From: Roseinatronobacter sp052379845
GTDB taxonomy: Bacteria > Pseudomonadota > Alphaproteobacteria > Rhodobacterales > Rhodobacteraceae
NCBI GenBank assembly: GCA_052379845.1
Contig: JBQTCF010000001.1
Strand: one strand, 5' to 3'
DNA length: 64,000 nt
Each line of letters opens with the position of its first letter. Position 1 is the first letter of the stretch. The translations under genes were made by a program, and so were the position numbers. Under the pieces are notes generated by a model. The model was given only the letters and a program-made list of their open reading frames with translations, was not told the DNA's origin and did no database searches. Below are positions 62,764 to 64,000 of the stretch, one piece after another.

Positions 62764-64000
62764 GTGAAAGTCGGGGCCTTAAAGGAAATCAAATCAGGTG
62801 AAGCGCGTGTCGCGCTGACACCAGACAGCGCAGCGCAGATCCAGAAACTGGGGCATGAATGCTTCGTTCAATCCGGTGCCGGTGTGGCGGCGGGCTTTAA
62901 TGATGATGTCTATGAAAAGGCCGGTGTGACAGTCGTCAAGGACGCTGCCGCCCTGACAGATGCTGTGGACATCGTCATCAAGGTGCGCGAACCTGAACTG
63001 GATGAAATCACGCGGCTGAAACAGGGCCAGACCCTGATTTCCTTCTTCTGGCCCGCCCAGAATGCGGAATTGCTGGCCGCAGCCAAGGATCAGGGCGCAA
63101 CAGCCATTGCCATGGACATGGTGCCCAGGATTTCACGCGCGCAGAAAATGGACGCGCTGTCCTCCATGGCCAATATCGCAGGCTACCGCGCGGTTATTGA
63201 AGCGGGCAACAATTTCGGCCGTTTCTTCACCGGTCAGGTGACAGCGGCAGGCAAGGTGCCGCCCGCGCGCGTGCTGATCGTGGGCGCGGGGGTTGCGGGC
63301 CTTGCGGCCATTGGCACATCGACCAGCCTTGGGGCCATCACCATGGCGTTTGACGTGCGCCCCGAAGTTGCCGAGCAGATCGAGTCCATGGGTGCGGAAT
63401 TCGTATTCCTTGACTTCGAGGAAACACAGGATGGCGCGGCGACAGGCGGCTATGCAGCCCCGTCCAGCCCCGAATTCCGCGAAAAGCAGCTGGAAAAATT
63501 CCGCGAACTGGCCCCCGATGTGGACATTGTTATCACCACAGCGCTGATTCCGGGCCGCCCTGCGCCGAAATTGTGGACCGAAGATATGGTCCAGATGATG
63601 AAGCCCGGTTCCGTCATCATCGACCTTGCGGCCGAAAAGGGCGGCAATTGCGACCTGACAGTGCCGGATGAACGCCTTGTGACCGAAAATGGCGTCATCA
63701 TTGTGGGGTATACGGATTTCCCGTCGCGCATGGCCACGCAATCATCGACCCTTTATGCGACGAATATTCGCCACATGCTGCATGACCTGACACCGGCCAA
63801 GGACGGCGTCATCAACCACAACATGGAAGATGATGTCATTCGCGGGGCCACAGTCACCCATGCAGGGGAAATCACCTTCCCGCCGCCGCCCCCCAAGGTG
63901 AAGGCGATTGCCGCCAAACCCAAGGAAAAGGTCAAGGAACTGACGCCTGAGGAAAAGCGCGCGAATGAAATCGCGGCGTTCAAATCGCAGACCAAAACGC
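62764..64000 (+). CDS. pntA: NAD(P) transhydrogenase subunit alpha (3' end outside window)
   Basis: Proton-translocating transhydrogenase component that reduces NADP+ with NADH using the proton gradient. It starts at GTG 62764 after AAAGGGGGAC and reads (M)KVGALKEIKSGEARVALTPD. The 412 visible residues cover the two NAD(H)-binding domains: RISRAQKMDALSSMANIAGY, the Rossmann loop VLIVGAGVAGLAAIG, and GYTDFPSRMATQSSTLYA. A basic Pro/Lys linker (PPPPPKVKAIAAKPKEKVKE) follows, and the frame is still open at the window end. Whether the membrane part is fused or separate cannot be seen. Confidence 0.95.
   Translation, partial: MKVGALKEIKSGEARVALTPDSAAQIQKLGHECFVQSGAGVAAGFNDDVYEKAGVTVVKDAAALTDAVDIVIKVREPELDEITRLKQGQTLISFFWPAQNAELLAAAKDQGATAIAMDMVPRISRAQKMDALSSMANIAGYRAVIEAGNNFGRFFTGQVTAAGKVPPARVLIVGAGVAGLAAIGTSTSLGAITMAFDVRPEVAEQIESMGAEFVFLDFEETQDGAATGGYAAPSSPEFREKQLEKFRELAPDVDIVITTALIPGRPAPKLWTEDMVQMMKPGSVIIDLAAEKGGNCDLTVPDERLVTENGVIIVGYTDFPSRMATQSSTLYATNIRHMLHDLTPAKDGVINHNMEDDVIRGATVTHAGEITFPPPPPKVKAIAAKPKEKVKELTPEEKRANEIAAFKSQTKT

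Overview
The window is one stretch of a GC-rich alphaproteobacterial chromosome, almost certainly a member of the Rhodobacteraceae (Rhodobacterales). The basis for this is gene order and family content rather than a database match. A 14-gene nuo operon carries the small extra genes (DUF5337, DUF5333, a lipoprotein) and the trailing birA known from Paracoccus and Rhodobacter. The flagellar block has the fliI / flgBC-fliE-fliQ-flgFGAH / flhB-fliR-flhA layout of this group, and lipid A synthesis uses LpxI. Genes are packed tightly, with many 4-bp ATGA stop/start overlaps. I saw no prophage, insertion sequence, CRISPR array, rRNA or tRNA gene.

Layout. 1-2.7 kb: end of a lipid A operon (lpxA partial, lpxI, lpxB). 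2.6-5.3 kb, minus strand: a 44-residue membrane peptide, a 537-residue exported protein of unknown function, and xerD. 5.5-7.1 kb: aroK-aroB. 7.1-7.5 kb: a non-coding stretch with nested inverted repeats. 7.5-14.8 kb: a small zincin, gltX, an AsmA-family protein, an MFS transporter and thrS. 14.9-22.7 kb: a leucine/isovalerate degradation (liu) operon: ivd, a DUF1311 lipoprotein-inhibitor-like protein, mccB, mccA, a glutathione transferase, mvaB, liuC. A palindromic operator overlaps its probable promoter. 23-42 kb: the complete complex I operon nuoA-N, running on into birA, coaX and rnjA. 42.2-44.8 kb, minus strand: an aminotransferase and an M24-fold (creatinase/ectoine-hydrolase-like) enzyme that lacks peptidase metal ligands. 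45-47 kb: a small unknown gene and metG. 47.1-59.6 kb: a flagellar basal-body and export block with an M29 aminopeptidase inside it. 59.7-62.3 kb: a Wzx-type flippase and kynureninase. 62.8 kb to the end: pntA (partial).

How the parts work together. Ivd, MccAB, LiuC and MvaB form a complete route from isovaleryl-CoA to acetoacetate plus acetyl-CoA. MccA needs biotin, and the only biotin ligase seen here is encoded about 18 kb away at the end of the nuo operon. Reduced flavin and NADH from this pathway feed the respiratory chain, represented by complex I. PntA links the NADH and NADPH pools through the proton gradient. The flagellar block supplies the rod (FlgB, C, F, G, FliE), L-ring (FlgH), P-ring chaperone (FlgA), FliL, much of the export gate (FlhA, FlhB, FliQ, FliR), the ATPase (FliI) and a dedicated lytic transglycosylase. 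FliP, FliF, the hook, the filament and the motor genes must lie elsewhere.

No clear, wholly new defence or mobile system is visible. The observations most worth following are the structured non-coding element at 7.2-7.36 kb, the operator in front of ivd, the dispersed intergenic repeat (one copy separates mccB from mccA), the helix-hairpin-helix-like tail fused to NuoE together with the extra genes inside the nuo operon, the hairpin between the aminotransferase and M24 genes, and the unknown membrane-peptide/exported-protein pair upstream of xerD.
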